This document shows positions 25,268 through 34,789 of a stretch of 64,000 bases of DNA, piece by piece. How positions within the stretch are numbered: position 1 is the stretch's first letter; every line of letters begins with the position of its first letter. The translations under genes and the position numbers were made by a program. The DNA is taken from NCBI GenBank assembly GCA_964398785.1, contig CAYNNQ010000010.1, positions 13,656 to 77,655 of the forward strand. Direction: 5' to 3'. The notes below the pieces were generated by a model. It was not told the origin of the DNA and ran no database searches. It saw only the letters and a program-made list of their open reading frames with translations. The DNA comes from CAYNNQ01 sp964398785 (lineage in GTDB: Bacteria > Desulfobacterota > Desulfovibrionia > Desulfovibrionales > Desulfonatronovibrionaceae).

Positions 25268-28016
25268 TATGGACCAAATCCACATAAAAGGAGCCAAACA
25301 CCATAACTTGAAGGACCTCGACCTGGACATACCGCGGAACCAAATGGTCGTGGTCTGCGGCCCCTCCGGTTCCGGCAAATCCACCCTGGCCTTTGATATA
25401 GTATATGCCGAAGGACAGCGCAGGTATGTGGAATCTTTATCCGTTTATGCCCGCCAATTCCTCCCCCAAATGGACAAACCCCAAGTGGAAAACATTCAGG
25501 GGCTGTCTCCGGCCATTTCCCTGGAACAGCAGACTATATCCAAAAACCCCCGCTCCACAGTGGGCACCGTTACCGAGGTATACGACTTTTTGCGCGTATT
25601 TTTCGCTCGGCTGGGCACTCCTTATTGCCCCAACTGCCAGCTTCCGGTGCAGGCTCAGGCCGAGGATCAAATAATTGATCGTATCCTGCAATTGGAAGAA
25701 AAAACAAAGTTCATGATCCTTGCACCGCTGGTGGAAAACAAGAAGGGAGAACACAAGGAACTCTTCAAGAGATTAAAAAGGCAGGGTTTTGTCCGGGTCC
25801 GCCTTGACGGGGAGGTCCTAAATCTGGAGTCCTTGCCGGAACTGGACCCCAAAAAGAAACACGCCATTGACCTGGTAGTGGACCGCCTGGTTATTAAAAC
25901 CGGAGTGCGGAAACGACTGGCCGACTCGGTGGAACTGGCCCTTTCACTGGGCGAAGGTCGGTTAAAAGTACAGATAATCAATGGTGAGGAAATATTTTTA
26001 AGTACTGCGGCAGTATGTCCCAGCTGCGCCCTTTCCTTGCCCAAGCCATCTCCGCAGCTTTTTTCCTTCAACAGTCCGCAAGGGGCCTGCCCTTTTTGCT
26101 CCGGTATCGGGAGTGTGGAATATTTCGACCCCCGCCTGATAGCCCCGAACAAGGGCCTGAGTCTAGCCCAAGGTGCGATCATACCCCTTAAAAAGAAAAA
26201 GAACCTGGAGAAATTTTTGCCCCGAATGAAGAATCTGGGGGAAAAATATGGCTTTACCGTAGACACCCCTTTAAGGGATTATTCAAAGCCGGCTTATGAA
26301 GCCCTGTTTTATGGAGACCCACAACTCGAGTGGGAAGGGATCCTGGAAATTTTACAAAAGGGGTTTGATATTGGGTTCGCCTGGAGGGACGAGTTGACAC
26401 GGTTCCGCCAAAGCCGTCCCTGTCCGGAATGTCAGGGCTCCCGCCTCAAGCCGGAGTCCCTGTCCGTGTATATACAAGGAATAGACATATTTGACTTCGT
26501 AAACATGTCCGTGGATGAAGCTTTGAACTGGGTCTCCAATCTGGAATTTTCCGGCCTCCAGGCCCAGATAGCCGCCCCCCTTGTATCTGAACTGAAACAC
26601 AGGCTAAAATTCCTCTCCCGCGTAGGCCTGGACTACCTAAATCTGGCCCGAAACATGTCCACCCTGTCCGGGGGAGAAGCACAGAGGATCCGCCTCGCCG
26701 GACAATTGGGCTCCGGGCTTGTGGGAGTAACCTATGTCCTGGATGAACCGAGTATTGGACTCCATCCACGGGATAACCACAGGCTTCTGGAAGCCCTGCA
26801 CAGTCTGCGCGATCGGGGAAACACAGTTTTGGTCGTGGAACACGATAAAGACACTATCCTCAGTGCGGACAATATACTTGAACTTGGACCCGGATCCGGG
26901 GCATTGGGCGGGGAATTGATCTATTCCGGTAATGTCCGGGGTCTTATGGATAAACGGGACTCACTTACTGCCAAATATCTACGGGGAGACTTGACTATTC
27001 CCCGACCGGAAACGCGAAGAAAGCCGGACTCCTTTCTGGAGCTCAAACAGGTCCAGACCAACAACCTGAAGGATATCCAATGTTCCATACCCTTGGGCAG
27101 CCTCACCGTGGTCACCGGTGTCTCCGGATCCGGAAAGAGTTCCCTGGTTGTGGACTCTTTGTACAAACACCTGGCGCTACACAAGGGGATCCGAGTGGAC
27201 AATCCCGGCCGCATCGGTGACATACTGGGCAGGGAGAACATAGAAAAGGTCATCTCTATTGACCAAAGCCCCATAGGCAAAACCCCACGTTCAAACCCGG
27301 CTACTTATACCAAGATCTTTGATGAGATAAGGAAAATTTTCGCTGGGACCAAAGAGGCCAGAAAAAGGGGATACAAGCCGGGAAGATTCAGTTTCAATGT
27401 ACGGGGAGGGAGGTGTGAGGCCTGCAGCGGAGACGGACAAATCCGGGTGGAGATGCACTTTCTCCCGGATGTCTTCGTTACCTGCGAAGTGTGCAAGGGG
27501 AAACGCTACAACCGCGAGACCCTGGAGATAGAATACAAGGGGGAAAATATCTCTGAGGTCCTGGATATGACCGTACGGCAGGCTGCGGAATTCTTCAAAA
27601 ATTACCCACCCCTAAAAAGAAGACTGGAAATACTGGAAAAAGTGGGATTGGAATACTTAAAGCTGGGTCAGCCGGCCACCACGCTTTCGGGCGGTGAGGC
27701 CCAACGTATAAAGATATCCCGGGAACTCGGCAAAAGGAACCTCCCAGGGACCCTGTATATACTGGACGAACCCACCACCGGTCTGCATATGCATGAAGTG
27801 GGCAAATTGATTCAGGTACTGAATCAGCTTGTGGACAAGGGAGCCACTGTAATAGTTATTGAACATAATTTGGACGTTATTTTCAGTGCGGACTATATAC
27901 TCGACCTTGGCCCCGGCGGGGGAGAATATGGGGGAGAGCTCATTTCTCAAGGGACTCCGGAACAGATCCGAGAAGACCCCAATTCGGTTACCGGTAAATT
28001 TTTGCGGGACTACTGA
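25260..28016 (+). CDS. uvrA: UvrABC excinuclease subunit A
   Basis: UvrA recognises bulky DNA lesions and loads UvrB in nucleotide excision repair. The 918 residues carry two ABC ATPase modules with Walker A at 34-41 (GPSGSGKS) and again near residue 620 (GVSGSGKSS). Two LSGGEAQRI signatures are present, and zinc modules include CPSC with CPFC and CEAC with CEVC. The ATG at 25260 overlaps the kinase stop; an in-frame ATG at 25269 is also possible. Co-transcription with a sensor kinase is unusual. A small membrane protein gene overlaps the last bases on the other strand. Confidence 0.97.
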   Translation: MPDMDQIHIKGAKHHNLKDLDLDIPRNQMVVVCGPSGSGKSTLAFDIVYAEGQRRYVESLSVYARQFLPQMDKPQVENIQGLSPAISLEQQTISKNPRSTVGTVTEVYDFLRVFFARLGTPYCPNCQLPVQAQAEDQIIDRILQLEEKTKFMILAPLVENKKGEHKELFKRLKRQGFVRVRLDGEVLNLESLPELDPKKKHAIDLVVDRLVIKTGVRKRLADSVELALSLGEGRLKVQIINGEEIFLSTAAVCPSCALSLPKPSPQLFSFNSPQGACPFCSGIGSVEYFDPRLIAPNKGLSLAQGAIIPLKKKKNLEKFLPRMKNLGEKYGFTVDTPLRDYSKPAYEALFYGDPQLEWEGILEILQKGFDIGFAWRDELTRFRQSRPCPECQGSRLKPESLSVYIQGIDIFDFVNMSVDEALNWVSNLEFSGLQAQIAAPLVSELKHRLKFLSRVGLDYLNLARNMSTLSGGEAQRIRLAGQLGSGLVGVTYVLDEPSIGLHPRDNHRLLEALHSLRDRGNTVLVVEHDKDTILSADNILELGPGSGALGGELIYSGNVRGLMDKRDSLTAKYLRGDLTIPRPETRRKPDSFLELKQVQTNNLKDIQCSIPLGSLTVVTGVSGSGKSSLVVDSLYKHLALHKGIRVDNPGRIGDILGRENIEKVISIDQSPIGKTPRSNPATYTKIFDEIRKIFAGTKEARKRGYKPGRFSFNVRGGRCEACSGDGQIRVEMHFLPDVFVTCEVCKGKRYNRETLEIEYKGENISEVLDMTVRQAAEFFKNYPPLKRRLEILEKVGLEYLKLGQPATTLSGGEAQRIKISRELGKRNLPGTLYILDEPTTGLHMHEVGKLIQVLNQLVDKGATVIVIEHNLDVIFSADYILDLGPGGGEYGGELISQGTPEQIREDPNSVTGKFLRDY

Positions 28017-28177
28017 CCCCTTTTTTTATCTACCAAAGCTTTCGTCACTCCGGCCAACAAGCCGCAAACCAGCCCCAGAGCCAAGGCACGCGGCGGATTC
28101 ATCCCCGCCCAACCAGCTATCAACCCAATGGAACCGCCGAGAATTATTCCCCGGACTATAGCATCTTTCTTGTTCAT
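28010..28177 (-). CDS. Small membrane protein (55 residues), unknown
   Basis: This short frame converges on uvrA and overlaps its end by 7 bases. It begins MNKKDAIVRGIILGGSIGLI, and has two glycine-rich hydrophobic segments (about 8-26 and 31-47) joined by GWAGMNPPRA. It ends in a basic tail (VDKKRGQ). GGGAG lies about 8 bases before the ATG. The pattern is that of a two-helix membrane peptide in the inner membrane. No function or family is recognised. Confidence 0.6.
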   Translation of the reverse strand: MNKKDAIVRGIILGGSIGLIAGWAGMNPPRALALGLVCGLLAGVTKALVDKKRGQ

Positions 28178-28230
28178 CCCATCTCCCTGTTAGCTTAATC
28201 CACTCTGCTGCTTCGTTTAGGCAACAAAGT

Positions 28231-28398
28231 GGATAGATCCTTTGTATTTTCTTAGCCTGATAATTTTGAAGGCCAGACATCCGCCTCGGTGTCTCCAAAT
28301 TCCCGCCAAAGGAAGATACTTGCTGCCCTCTTTTGGCGGGGAGAAAAAAGTGCGAGCCTGTCGTTTAAAACATCCAAAAAGATCAGGCGAATAAACTC
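28231..28398 (-). repeat. Family C long palindromic repeat, copy 1
   Basis: The stretch is an imperfect inverted repeat with nested arms. The inner arms CCCGCCAAAGG (about 28302) and CTCTTTTGGCGGG (about 28330) pair, and outer arms around GCCTGAT and ATCAGGC pair further out. Its complement matches the copy at 62655-62915, including CGCCTGATCTTTTTGGATG. It fills most of the gap 28178-28530, which otherwise shows no gene. Confidence 0.65.
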
Positions 28399-28530
28399 AA
28401 CAAAGCTTTGTCTATAACCCGAGACTTGTCAAGCAGAACCGGGATTGAATGCAAAAAGACAAGGTCCTATAAAACCAGTAGACAAGACTACGCACTTGTT
28501 TCAGGCATTTTTAATGGAAAACTGAAGGTA

Positions 28531-29565
28531 TCAGGAACCTTGATGGAGGTTTTCGTATTTCCGGGCCAAATCCAAATAGAACTCCCGATGATCAGGAGGA
28601 AGGGCCAGTTCCGTATCTGTAGCCAGAAACATAAAAGCCTTGCCCAATTCCTCTCTTACCTGCCCCTTATTTTTTATCCTTTTTTTATAAGCACGGGAAC
28701 GAAGTAGTTCCCGGAAGCGGGTCGCCACCTGCTTGGCCCGAACCGGAGCGGTATGCCGCTTATGTACTTTTTCCTGCCCTGCTCGGGCCATTTGCGCTAA
28801 ACGGTCCGGATTACGGTCCATATAGCGGCTAATTTCTGCCGCCGCCTGCGCATCACCACGCGGATAAACGATTACTTCCCGCTCCACAGAAAAAATATCT
28901 TGCAAACCGTTTTCGCAGTCCTCGGTCAGAACCAGGGATCCACAGGCTGCGGCTTGAAAAATGCGGAAATTCATCTCCCCGGCCGCACTCTGATTTAAAA
29001 CAAGCCTGCTCCGATTGAAAACAGGCACATAGTCCCCGCTAGTCATTAGCAAAGGAAAAAATTTTCTGTATTTCTCCAGAAAAGGTCGTCTCCCGGGATT
29101 AAGAGGGGGGTCCAAGGTCCCCACGAAACTTGCCGGGACATCCCTTTTTTGCTGAAAGTCTCTGTCCCGCAGGGGATTACAGAATAAGGGGAACCATTCC
29201 GGAGGGGGAAGTATATCCTTCTTGCCAAAAAGTGACAGATAGTCCTTCTGAGCCACAAGCAGGAGATCAAAAGCGGCACTATATGGTACATGCCAGGGAT
29301 TGCAGTACTGATCTATGGAAAAGCCTATACACGGGCAGGGAAGATTCTCAAAGCCTATCACCGAAGGAGGGCGGCAGTTATCGTTCCAGAAAACCACATC
29401 GGGGAAAAAATCATATCTCTTTAATATCCCCCATAACTGATTAAGGGAGATTGCCCGCTCGGTACGTACATCACAGGCCGAATCCGGACCGAGGCTAAGG
29501 ACTTCGTGTCCCTGCTCCCGCCAGGAAGCCACCAGATGTCGTCCTTCCAAATTGAGAATTTTCAT
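28531..29565 (-). CDS. CgeB-like glycosyltransferase
   Basis: The 344-residue protein resembles the CgeB/DUF3880-type glycosyltransferase group. An N-terminal Rossmann-like half carries CDVRTERAISLNQLW and VFWNDNCRPP. The C-terminal half holds the donor-binding elements AGEMNFRIFQAAACGSLVLT and TEDCENGLQDIF, and a typical EISRYMDRNPDRLAQMARAG helix. Such enzymes decorate surface polysaccharide or flagellin, but the acceptor here is unknown. The gene stands alone, divergent from the formyl-THF cyclo-ligase gene across 144 bases. No convincing 6S RNA lies in that gap. Confidence 0.75.
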   Translation of the reverse strand: MKILNLEGRHLVASWREQGHEVLSLGPDSACDVRTERAISLNQLWGILKRYDFFPDVVFWNDNCRPPSVIGFENLPCPCIGFSIDQYCNPWHVPYSAAFDLLLVAQKDYLSLFGKKDILPPPEWFPLFCNPLRDRDFQQKRDVPASFVGTLDPPLNPGRRPFLEKYRKFFPLLMTSGDYVPVFNRSRLVLNQSAAGEMNFRIFQAAACGSLVLTEDCENGLQDIFSVEREVIVYPRGDAQAAAEISRYMDRNPDRLAQMARAGQEKVHKRHTAPVRAKQVATRFRELLRSRAYKKRIKNKGQVREELGKAFMFLATDTELALPPDHREFYLDLARKYENLHQGS

Positions 29566-29709
29566 ATTTAACCGCTACAGGTATTCCCGCCAGTTCCAGC
29601 AGTAGGGTATGGGTTGAAATCGGCGCCTTTTGCGTTTAGCTTGCTGAAAACATTAATTGCATAATGGCTGGAAAACAAGAGAAACTTACCCGTAACCATA
29701 AAGGAAAAC

Positions 29710-30300
29710 ATGGAATTTTCCCCAGGGGCAAAAGATACATTACGCCACGAAATGCTCCGGCGCAGAAAAGAAATGGACACCGCCACAGTGCGGGAAAAAA
29801 GTCGAAAGATAATCTCCCGGATAATGCAAATGCATGCCTTTCGCAAAGGGGAGAATATACTCCTGTATCTGCCCATAAAGAAAGAGGTAAACACATGGCC
29901 CCTTTTTGCCCACCTGCTTGATGTGGGAGCACATCCAATCCTGCCTTGTTGCCGGGTTAACAGGCAGGGACAGATGGACTTTCTTGCGGTCCGGGAGGAA
30001 AACGACCTGCAAAAAGGGGCGTTCAATATCCCTGAACCTTGCAGAGAAAAATGTTCCCCTTTCCCTCCCCAAGAGGCCGACCTGTTCATAATTCCCGGTG
30101 TGGCATTCGACATAAATGGGTATCGTATTGGGTTTGGAGGTGGATATTATGATCGTTTGCTGGCCGATAGCGGGCAGTCCTTCCCCCCTCTGATCGGAGC
30201 GGCATACAGCTTCCAGCTACTGCACCGAATTCCCCGGGAAAAGTGGGACCAACCGGTACAATACGTAATCACGGAAAACGAAACCCGGGAGTGCGCTTGA
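29710..30300 (+). CDS. 5-formyltetrahydrofolate cyclo-ligase
   Basis: This enzyme converts 5-formyl-THF to 5,10-methenyl-THF with ATP and rescues folate from a dead-end form. The 196 residues show the family N-terminus (LRHEMLRRRKEMD). The KKEVNTWPLF substrate segment and the C-terminal nucleotide-binding block VAFDINGYRIGFGGGYYDR are also present. AAGGA precedes the ATG. The next gene begins one base after its stop, so the two are co-transcribed. Confidence 0.92.
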   Translation: MEFSPGAKDTLRHEMLRRRKEMDTATVREKSRKIISRIMQMHAFRKGENILLYLPIKKEVNTWPLFAHLLDVGAHPILPCCRVNRQGQMDFLAVREENDLQKGAFNIPEPCREKCSPFPPQEADLFIIPGVAFDINGYRIGFGGGYYDRLLADSGQSFPPLIGAAYSFQLLHRIPREKWDQPVQYVITENETRECA

Positions 30301-31047
30301 ATGTCCGGACCCTGGTTTATCCCTTTTTCTTTCCCCGGAGTCCCGGAAGTCGGCTGCGTTTTCGGAACCCGTCTTGGGGAAGCAATAAGCGCTCCGCGCT
30401 CTCCGTATAAAGTACCCCCGGAGGTAAATGGGACCCATGCAGAAATATACGCCAATAAAGAGTATATCCTGCCGAGTTTGGGGTTGTCTTCGTGGCAGGA
30501 GCTGACCCAAGTGCACGGCACGGAGATTGTATTCCCTCCCGAGTTACCCCCCGAAGAACCTTTCCCTCCCAGGGGAGATGGAATTGGTGAGACGACTCCC
30601 GGACAAGGGCTGATCATAAAGACAGCGGATTGCCAACCTATAATGGTCGCGCACGAGTCCGGGAAATTCATTCTCGCCATGCATTGCGGGTGGAGAGGAA
30701 ACCGAGCTAAATTCCCCGAGTCCGGAATACGAAAATTCTGCGATTTTTACCATTTGCTCCCCCGGGATCTTTTAGCTGTACGCGGTCCCAGCCTAGGCCC
30801 CTGCTGTTCCCGGTTTCACGACTTCTCCGTTCATTGGCCGGAAGAGATGCGACCCTACTTTGCCCCCCAAAGCGGATGCATGGATCTATGGGGGCTAACC
30901 CGCGACCAGTTGCTTAAAGCAGGCATCTTGCCGGAAAACATATTCAGTCTGGATCTTTGCACCTTTTGTCTCCAAAAACATTTCTTCTCCTACCGCCGGG
31001 ACAAAACCCGGGCCCGCATGACCAATATCCTGTGGATAAAAAGTTAA
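30301..31047 (+). CDS. PgeF/YfiH-family purine nucleoside or peptidoglycan-editing hydrolase
   Basis: The 248-residue protein has all the landmarks of the former 'laccase-domain' family: QVHGTEIVFP, TADCQPIMV, AMHCGWRGN, GPSLGPCC and a C-terminal YRRDKTRAR. The His and two Cys residues of the metal site are present. Family members act as peptidoglycan-editing factors in E. coli or as purine nucleoside phosphorylases/deaminases. Which applies here is not visible. The ATG directly follows the cyclo-ligase TGA, so the genes form an operon. Confidence 0.87.
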   Translation: MSGPWFIPFSFPGVPEVGCVFGTRLGEAISAPRSPYKVPPEVNGTHAEIYANKEYILPSLGLSSWQELTQVHGTEIVFPPELPPEEPFPPRGDGIGETTPGQGLIIKTADCQPIMVAHESGKFILAMHCGWRGNRAKFPESGIRKFCDFYHLLPRDLLAVRGPSLGPCCSRFHDFSVHWPEEMRPYFAPQSGCMDLWGLTRDQLLKAGILPENIFSLDLCTFCLQKHFFSYRRDKTRARMTNILWIKS

Positions 31048-31084
31048 CCCCACTTGGGCACCCCTACAGCAAATTAAGACAGGT

Positions 31085-32467
31085 TCAGCCGGTTCGTATC
31101 CCATAACTTTTAAGCTTGCGGTACAAGGAACTACGTTCAAGCCCAATGGATTCGGCCATACGAGAGATATTTCCCCCGAATTCATCTAACTTCTCCCGCA
31201 GATAAGCGGCTTCAAAATCCGCCCGTGCCTGTTTGAAATCATTGTCCAAAAAGCGCTCCCGGACTATTTCTTCCTCTTCCTGGACCTGTTCTTGCTCCCC
31301 TTCTGCCGCGACTTGCGGATCCAGCATGGACTCCCTAATCTTTTGGCCCGGGTAAAGGATATACATCCTCTCCACAAAATTTTTCAATTCGCGCACATTC
31401 CCCGGCCAAGCCTGACTCTGCAGCCAACGCACCGCCCCTGAGGAAAAGCTGATGGGCTTAAAATTGTGCTCCCTGGAAAAACTGTGAATAAACTCCCGCA
31501 ATAACACAGGTATGTCCTCCGGGCGTTCCCGGAGAGAAGGCACATGGATGGGGAATACATTTAGTCGGAAATAAAGGTCCTGCCGAAATCTGCCCTGTTT
31601 GATCTCCTCTTCCAGATTCTTGTTTGTGGCGGCTATCAATCGTACGTTCACGCTAACCGTCTTCGTTCCCCCCACCCGTTCAAATTTCTGTTCCTGTAGG
31701 ATGCGCAGGATCTTGGCCTGAGTCTTCATGCTCATGTCCCCGATTTCATCCAGAAACAGGATTCCCCCGTCCGCCTGCTCGAATTTACCCCTTTTACTGT
31801 CATGAGCTCCGGTAAAAGCCCCTTTTTCGTGTCCAAATAATTCGGACTCGATAAGTTCCTCGGGTATTGCCGCGCAATTTACCGCCACCATCGGCCTGTC
31901 CGCCTGTCCGCTCTGGGCGTGTATTCCCCGGGCCACGATTTCTTTTCCGGTCCCGTTTTCTCCACTTATGAGCACCCAGGAGTTGACCAGGGCCACGCGG
32001 GAAATTATCTGCTTAAGATTGCGCACTGCCTCGGAGTTTCCGGAAATATCCACCACACCCTTTTGCTGGATCTGATCCCGTAAATCCCTGTTCTCCGCCA
32101 TCACCCTCCTGTATTCCAGGGCCTTGTCTACAGTTACCAGCACCTTTTCCAAAGACAGCGGCTTTTCAATAAAATCAAATGCCCCTTGCTTGATGGCCTT
32201 TACTGCCGTTTCTATACTCCCGTGTCCGGAGATCATCACTACCACCGTATCCGGAAAGTCGGAACGTAGCCTTTCCAAAACTTCCAACCCGTCCATACCC
32301 GGAAGCCAAATATCCAGAAAAACAACATCCGTCTCTTCATCCATTTTTTCCAGCGCAGACTCCCCGTCCGGGACATCCTCCACTTTGTAGCCCTCGTCTT
32401 CCAGGATGCCGCGCAAAGAAAGGCATATATCCCGCTCATCATCCACAACAAGCAATTTTTCACCCAT
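31085..32467 (-). CDS. NtrX-like sigma-54 response regulator
   Basis: The 460-residue activator has a receiver domain with phospho-acceptor D52 (VVFLDIWLPGMDG). The central AAA+ domain carries GENGTGKE and the sigma-54-contacting loop GAFTGA. A Fis-type helix-turn-helix occupies the last 50 residues (GGNISRMAESIGLERSSLYR). A Glu/Gln-rich linker precedes it. The gene follows the NtrY-like kinase after 14 bases, so they form a pair. NtrX in other bacteria governs nitrogen or envelope genes. Here the linked operon suggests envelope functions, which is inference. Confidence 0.93.
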   Translation of the reverse strand: MGEKLLVVDDERDICLSLRGILEDEGYKVEDVPDGESALEKMDEETDVVFLDIWLPGMDGLEVLERLRSDFPDTVVVMISGHGSIETAVKAIKQGAFDFIEKPLSLEKVLVTVDKALEYRRVMAENRDLRDQIQQKGVVDISGNSEAVRNLKQIISRVALVNSWVLISGENGTGKEIVARGIHAQSGQADRPMVAVNCAAIPEELIESELFGHEKGAFTGAHDSKRGKFEQADGGILFLDEIGDMSMKTQAKILRILQEQKFERVGGTKTVSVNVRLIAATNKNLEEEIKQGRFRQDLYFRLNVFPIHVPSLRERPEDIPVLLREFIHSFSREHNFKPISFSSGAVRWLQSQAWPGNVRELKNFVERMYILYPGQKIRESMLDPQVAAEGEQEQVQEEEEIVRERFLDNDFKQARADFEAAYLREKLDEFGGNISRMAESIGLERSSLYRKLKSYGIRTG

Positions 32468-32481
32468 ATTTCCCCCTCTAT

Positions 32482-34680
32482 TTAGCCTGTCATGGGCAAT
32501 TCCACGACAAAAACGCTCCCCCGCGGCTCATTGGGGCGAACCCGTATGTATCCGTGATGATCGGAAACTATAGACTTGACAATGGTCAGCCCCAAACCGG
32601 TCCCGATTTTCTTTTGCGAATAATAGGGCTCAAATATACGCGAACGTTCCTCCGCAGACAGCCCGGGACCGTTATCCGAGATTTCCACGCTTACCTTCTG
32701 CACCGCCTGCTCGTGGAAGACGCGGATATTCACCTCTCCCGGGTCTTCGCTATGTCCCATGGCCTCCGCTGCATTAAGCAGCAGATTTACAAACACCCGC
32801 TTTAGGGCATCGCGGTCGAAATTGAACCCGGGGACCGCATTCTTGAAATCCAGAATCCATTCATAATTGCTGTGAGTATGGCGGAATTCCTCCACCACCT
32901 CCTCCAGCAGGGGAGCAATATAATTGAATTTTAATTTCAATTCCGGAAGCTTGGCGAACATGGAAAACTCCCCAACCATCTCCTGGAGATTTTCCACCTG
33001 TCGAATGATCAAGTGAGTACACTGGTCGAACACAGGGTCATCGGCTTTGGAGGCAAATTTCCTCTGCAGACGCTGGGCGGACAGTTTAATCGGAGTAAGC
33101 GGATTCTTGATCTCGTGTGCTATACGTCTGGCCACTTCCTTCCAAGCAGCTAGCCTCTGCATCCTTTCCAGTTCGGTTATATCCTCGAAGACCGCCACTA
33201 TTCCGCCGTCCCCGCCGTGTTCCGGCTGCAGGACCATGGCGTTTACCAAAACCTTGACCATCTTTCCTCCGATTTCCACATCAAGCTGTTTTTGCCAGCG
33301 AGTTCCAGGCACCTTGGACAGCTGATCGAACATCTCCTTTATCATTTGGGCATATTCCGAACGTACCAGGTTCAGCGGAGAAAGACCTATTATGCGCTCC
33401 GCCTCGATACGCAAAAGGTACTCGGCAGCCTTGTTTACCGTGGATATCTTCCCCTGGGGGTCCAGAGAAATAACCCCGGCGGTTATATTGTCCAAAACGG
33501 CCTGCATATACTCCCCCCGAGCCTCCAATTCACGGTTTTGCTGGGCCAGTTTCTCGTTAGCCCGGGTGATGCTTTCCTGCATCTCCTGGAGATCCCCAGC
33601 CATGGAATTAAACGAACGGACTAAAAGTCCCAGCTCATCGTCGGACTGATCCTCGAGCCTGACCTCCAGATCCCCGCGGGCGATCCTCTGAGTACCTGCG
33701 GCCAATGCCTGAACAGGGGCGGATATTTCCTTGGCCACCTTGAATCCGAACCATATAGATCCCAATATAATAAGCAGGGTCATGATTCCCAGAATGGTAT
33801 ACAAAGCCACTTTCAGCGGGGATTTGAGGGATTCCAACTGGCGGTATTCCTCCACTCCCTTGATAATGCCGTCCAGCTTGGTCAAAACATCCTGTTTCAG
33901 TGTGACCCCTACAACCAGATAGCCGGTCTCTCCCTTGTCCACAGGTTTCATTCCGAGAACAAGGTCCCCTCTTTTGCTGGGCCAAAGGCCGGTCCAGTAT
34001 TTGGGATCCTTTTGCAGTTCCTTCCAAGGAATGTCCTTTCGCATTTCCGGCCAGTTCTTTTCCCATTCCTTCAGTTGGTGCCAATTTTGTTCATTGAACT
34101 TGGGAGTAACCACCCCCAAAAGACTGAGGTCATATTCCTTCCGCTTTTTATCCAGAAATTTGTCCATTCCCGGTCCGCCCCACAAAAATTTCTTTTCCCG
34201 GATCTGCTTAAGCACCGCATCGGATCTTTTCTCCAGATCCTCCTTTGCGGTATTATAAAAGGCCTGACCCACTTCCAGCGCCTGTTGCATGGAACTCTTC
34301 ACCTGGCTGCGAAACCAGTAATCGACAGAAGTCTGCACAAAACGAACAGCCAGGAAAAACATGAGCAATGTGGGTACAATGGATAGGAAAACAAATACCA
34401 GCGCCAGCCTGGAGCGTAGTTTAGACCCGAGGACCTTTCTCTTACGTTCTACGAGCAATTTGAAGACATTGCGCAGGACAAGGAGCAGAACCACCAAGAG
34501 CAGAATCAGGTTCAGGTTGAATATCCCCAGAAAAAGATATGAGTTCACTCCGAAATAGTGCAGTTCTATCCACGAGGAGAGGGCTATGAGAATTATTCCC
34601 AGAAAAGCCAGAAGCAGCTCTCGCCGCCTTTTTTTCTTTTCTTTGTTTGTTGTATCGGCAATATTGATTGACGATTCCAT
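32482..34680 (-). CDS. NtrY-like membrane sensor histidine kinase
   Basis: The 732-residue kinase has three or four N-terminal membrane helices (about 20-115), an extracytoplasmic segment (about 115-290) and another helix at about 291-315. A HAMP domain (about 315-370), a PAS domain (about 390-490) and HisKA with RRIAHEIKNPLTPIKLS follow. The HATPase domain has NLLLNAAEAM and GTGLGLTIVKSIV. This is the NtrY architecture. The start ATG is preceded by repeat B copy 1, 42 bases upstream, so the kinase may have its own promoter. Confidence 0.93.
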   Translation of the reverse strand: MESSINIADTTNKEKKKRRRELLLAFLGIILIALSSWIELHYFGVNSYLFLGIFNLNLILLLVVLLLVLRNVFKLLVERKRKVLGSKLRSRLALVFVFLSIVPTLLMFFLAVRFVQTSVDYWFRSQVKSSMQQALEVGQAFYNTAKEDLEKRSDAVLKQIREKKFLWGGPGMDKFLDKKRKEYDLSLLGVVTPKFNEQNWHQLKEWEKNWPEMRKDIPWKELQKDPKYWTGLWPSKRGDLVLGMKPVDKGETGYLVVGVTLKQDVLTKLDGIIKGVEEYRQLESLKSPLKVALYTILGIMTLLIILGSIWFGFKVAKEISAPVQALAAGTQRIARGDLEVRLEDQSDDELGLLVRSFNSMAGDLQEMQESITRANEKLAQQNRELEARGEYMQAVLDNITAGVISLDPQGKISTVNKAAEYLLRIEAERIIGLSPLNLVRSEYAQMIKEMFDQLSKVPGTRWQKQLDVEIGGKMVKVLVNAMVLQPEHGGDGGIVAVFEDITELERMQRLAAWKEVARRIAHEIKNPLTPIKLSAQRLQRKFASKADDPVFDQCTHLIIRQVENLQEMVGEFSMFAKLPELKLKFNYIAPLLEEVVEEFRHTHSNYEWILDFKNAVPGFNFDRDALKRVFVNLLLNAAEAMGHSEDPGEVNIRVFHEQAVQKVSVEISDNGPGLSAEERSRIFEPYYSQKKIGTGLGLTIVKSIVSDHHGYIRVRPNEPRGSVFVVELPMTG

Positions 34681-34721
34681 ACATAACCCGGTTACAAATT
34701 TTAAATAAGAGAGCTAAGATA

Positions 34722-34774
34722 TGCCTGCAAAAAATAATTTTTTGCAGGCAGTGTTAAGTTTTAAGTGTTTAGCG
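34722..34774 (-). repeat. Family B repeat, copy 1 (hairpin half only)
   Basis: The hairpin GCCTGCAAAAAA/TTTTTTGCAGGC occupies 34722-34750. It is followed, in the minus direction upstream of it, by a run resembling CACTTAAAACTTAACACTGCC. This matches the right half of the copies at 59500 and 60122. It lies 42 bases before the NtrY start, in the same direction as that gene. Confidence 0.7.
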
Positions 34775-34789
34775 AAAATCCGAGACTAA

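Noticed and set aside
29566..29709. Possible 6S RNA upstream of the formyl-THF cyclo-ligase gene
   Set aside because: This is a known 6S location in other bacteria, but the gap is only 144 bases and no long closed stem with a central bubble could be drawn.
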